The notes under the pieces are model-generated. The model ran no database searches. It had not been told where the DNA came from and saw nothing but the letters and a program-made list of their open reading frames with translations. Positions 62,508-64,000 of a DNA stretch of 64,000 bases are shown piece by piece (the first letter of the stretch is position 1; every line of letters begins with the position of its first letter). The position numbers and the translations under genes are program-made. This DNA is from Gammaproteobacteria bacterium (lineage in GTDB: Bacteria > Pseudomonadota > Gammaproteobacteria > GRL18): positions 412,011 through 476,010 of the forward strand of contig JADGDG010000001.1 of NCBI GenBank assembly GCA_016744995.1, written 5' to 3'.

Positions 62508-63032
62508 CTAATCTTTAACAAATATGCTTTGTGCATAATTTACTTCAACACCATTTATTTTCATGCTGGCTAAAAGATCCCATTTCCCTTTTGCATCAAA
62601 GCTCATAGTCGCTTGATAAGCCCCTTTTTTAGCCATACCCTCTTTAACTATCAATGCCATAGGAACATTAAAATCTTTTGTTGAATTGGCAGGACGGTAG
62701 GCAAAAAGAGTGACTTCATCAGGTGTAGCAGGTGCTCCGCTACTATCAACAAATACGATTTTTATTGTTGTGCTCTGATTCAGAAAAATTTCATCAATAT
62801 CAAAAATAGTATTCCATTTATTATTGTTATCCAATTTTTTTTGAATATTTTCTTCATAATCCTGACCTCGCTCATAGAAGTCATCAACGACTAATCCAGG
62901 GAAGCCGCTATTTGCCTGTATTACCATAAAAATAGTACCCGCCATTGCGGCAAGAACCAGGAATAACCAACCTAATAATAAGGGGCTTTTATACCATGAG
63001 TGGCTGTTTGGATTAATATTAACTTCGGACAC
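62508..63032 (-). CDS. ccoH: CcoH/FixH assembly protein
   Basis: 174 residues with a GTG start (AGGTT just upstream). One membrane helix (about 18-40) followed by SGFPGLVVDDFYERGQDYEENI, the FixH hallmark, and an Ig-like periplasmic domain. Needed for cbb3 oxidase assembly. Between ccoG and ccoI. Confidence 0.9.
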   Translation of the reverse strand: MSEVNINPNSHSWYKSPLLLGWLFLVLAAMAGTIFMVIQANSGFPGLVVDDFYERGQDYEENIQKKLDNNNKWNTIFDIDEIFLNQSTTIKIVFVDSSGAPATPDEVTLFAYRPANSTKDFNVPMALIVKEGMAKKGAYQATMSFDAKGKWDLLASMKINGVEVNYAQSIFVKD

Positions 63033-63131
63033 AGATTTAACCTACTAAAAAATTAACTTGGGATATTACAATTAAAGGAAATACCACCCTCAGATACCCC
63101 CCCTTCCAGAGAAGGAGGAAACTATTATACT

Positions 63132-64000
63132 CTACCGCTTGGGTCCGATAAAGACACTCTCACGATTACTCTTATACTCATTTCCGTCAGAATCCTTACC
63201 TTTAACAGTAAACAAAATGGGTTGAGATTTTTCTGTCAGATTCTTTTTAGGGACTTTTACAAAGATAGTCACCGGAGTCACCGTGCCATGTACTGCCACG
63301 ACTTCCTTCTCCGCACCTAACAATTTTAAACCTTTAAACTCGCTTTTATCCACCGAAATGATTACATTCATATCTGCATTCATTTTATTAAGAACCTTTA
63401 GAGTATAACGGTTCTGAATCGTGCCATCAGACTGTAACACAAATAAGGGTTGTCTGGCATGGAGCACTTTCAGCTCTAAAGATTCCATACCGCTGAGACC
63501 TAAAGTCACACCTATCACTGAAACCATTAGAATAGCACTATAAACCCAGACTCTTGGGCGTTTAAGCAAAGGAAGTTCTTCCTTACCCATAATGCCATCC
63601 CATGATGCATATTTAATCAGCCCCGTTGGTTTATTAATTTTTTCCATAACTGCGTCACAGGCATCGAGACACAAACCACACATAATACAACCTTCCTGCT
63701 GACCACCACGAATATCAACACCGGTAGGACAGACAGCAACACACTGATTACAATCAACGCAGTCGCCCTGATCTTCAGGGGCAGGCTTATTCTTCAGGAT
63801 GCGTCCACGCTTCTCACCCCGTTTCACATCATAACTGGGGACAATAGTGGTATCATCAATCATAACCGCCTGAATTCGCGCATAAGGACACAGCCAGAAA
63901 CAGGTTTGCTCACGTAAGATACCCGCTAAAAAGAAAGTACCGACAACAAACATTGAGACAGTGATATAAACAGTCGAAGCGGCGTTCAGAATAAAGAAAT
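63132..64000 (-). CDS. ccoG: CcoG, ferredoxin-like cbb3 assembly protein (5' end beyond window)
   Basis: The frame stays open to the window edge, so the start is missing; the ATG at 63953 is internal. Visible: membrane segment and ERxxCFWLCPYARIQAVM-type motif, two [4Fe-4S] ferredoxin motifs (CVDCNQCVAVCPTGVDIRGG and CIMCGLCLDACDAVM), another membrane helix and a C-terminal Ig-like domain. CcoG is a cupric reductase that feeds copper into cbb3 oxidase assembly. First gene of the ccoGHIS block in this window. Confidence 0.95.
   Translation of the reverse strand, partial: FFILNAASTVYITVSMFVVGTFFLAGILREQTCFWLCPYARIQAVMIDDTTIVPSYDVKRGEKRGRILKNKPAPEDQGDCVDCNQCVAVCPTGVDIRGGQQEGCIMCGLCLDACDAVMEKINKPTGLIKYASWDGIMGKEELPLLKRPRVWVYSAILMVSVIGVTLGLSGMESLELKVLHARQPLFVLQSDGTIQNRYTLKVLNKMNADMNVIISVDKSEFKGLKLLGAEKEVVAVHGTVTPVTIFVKVPKKNLTEKSQPILFTVKGKDSDGNEYKSNRESVFIGPKR

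Overview
The window comes from a low-GC gammaproteobacterium, probably a sulfur oxidiser. The evidence is gene order and content: dapF-DUF484-xerC, hslVU with a DUF971 gene, rsmD next to a pair of M16 peptidases and the ftsY-ftsE-ftsX locus, coaD beside a YfhL-type ferredoxin, an rpoH sigma factor, a ccoGHIS block for cbb3 oxidase assembly, and a secreted Asn/Gly/Trp-rich protein that resembles sulfur globule proteins. I cannot name the genus. I saw no rRNA, tRNA, CRISPR array, integrase-flanked island or complete IS element.

Layout. 1-3.7 kb: 3' end of a VasX-like (type VI secretion type) pore-forming effector and its putative immunity gene, followed by a tandem duplicate holding a truncated effector tail and a second immunity gene. 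3.9-10.4 kb: a DUF3025 gene with an in-frame 15-bp repeat; a 0.4-kb gene-free stretch with a sigma-54 promoter and a strong terminator (candidate small RNA); a lipoprotein; a 144-bp MITE; a frameshifted ggt; a Rad50/YhaN-like ATPase and its small partner. 10-20.4 kb: hslVU with a heat-shock promoter, class III nucleotide cyclase, a haem-sensor HD-GYP protein, xerC-DUF484-dapF. 20.4-28.4 kb: dinB, hemW, nnr, a PqiA-like membrane protein, a peroxiredoxin-glutaredoxin fusion and DNA polymerase II.

28.5-40.4 kb appears to be one regulatory unit: a five-gene ABC importer of the branched-chain amino acid/amide type, a gene pair for a cyclic-nucleotide-binding-domain protein and an FGE-fold protein, and a CbrX-CbrA-CbrB-like sensor/sigma-54 activator system. 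The importer and the gene pair each have a -24/-12 promoter about 90-105 bp downstream of the same 15-bp palindrome (GTTACTTAAAGTAAC). A variant palindrome lies in front of the sensor operon. The simplest reading is that the CbrB-like regulator activates both operons through this site. 40.5-49.6 kb: diguanylate cyclase, SLAC1/TDT channel, orphan solute-binding protein, copZ, ferredoxin, coaD, rsmD, two M16 peptidases.

49.6-58.7 kb is the ftsYEX-rpoH neighbourhood, but altered. ftsY is reduced to a short relic. ftsEX are intact. Unrelated genes (AmrS-type radical SAM enzyme, a second MITE, an ABC-class ATPase, a CPA2 antiporter, a new 54-residue membrane protein, a possible gene relic) lie between ftsX and rpoH. 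A perfect CIRCE operator precedes rpoH, which suggests HrcA control of the heat-shock sigma factor. 58.8-64 kb: the sulfur-globule-like protein and ccoS-ccoI-ccoH-ccoG (ccoG runs off the window).
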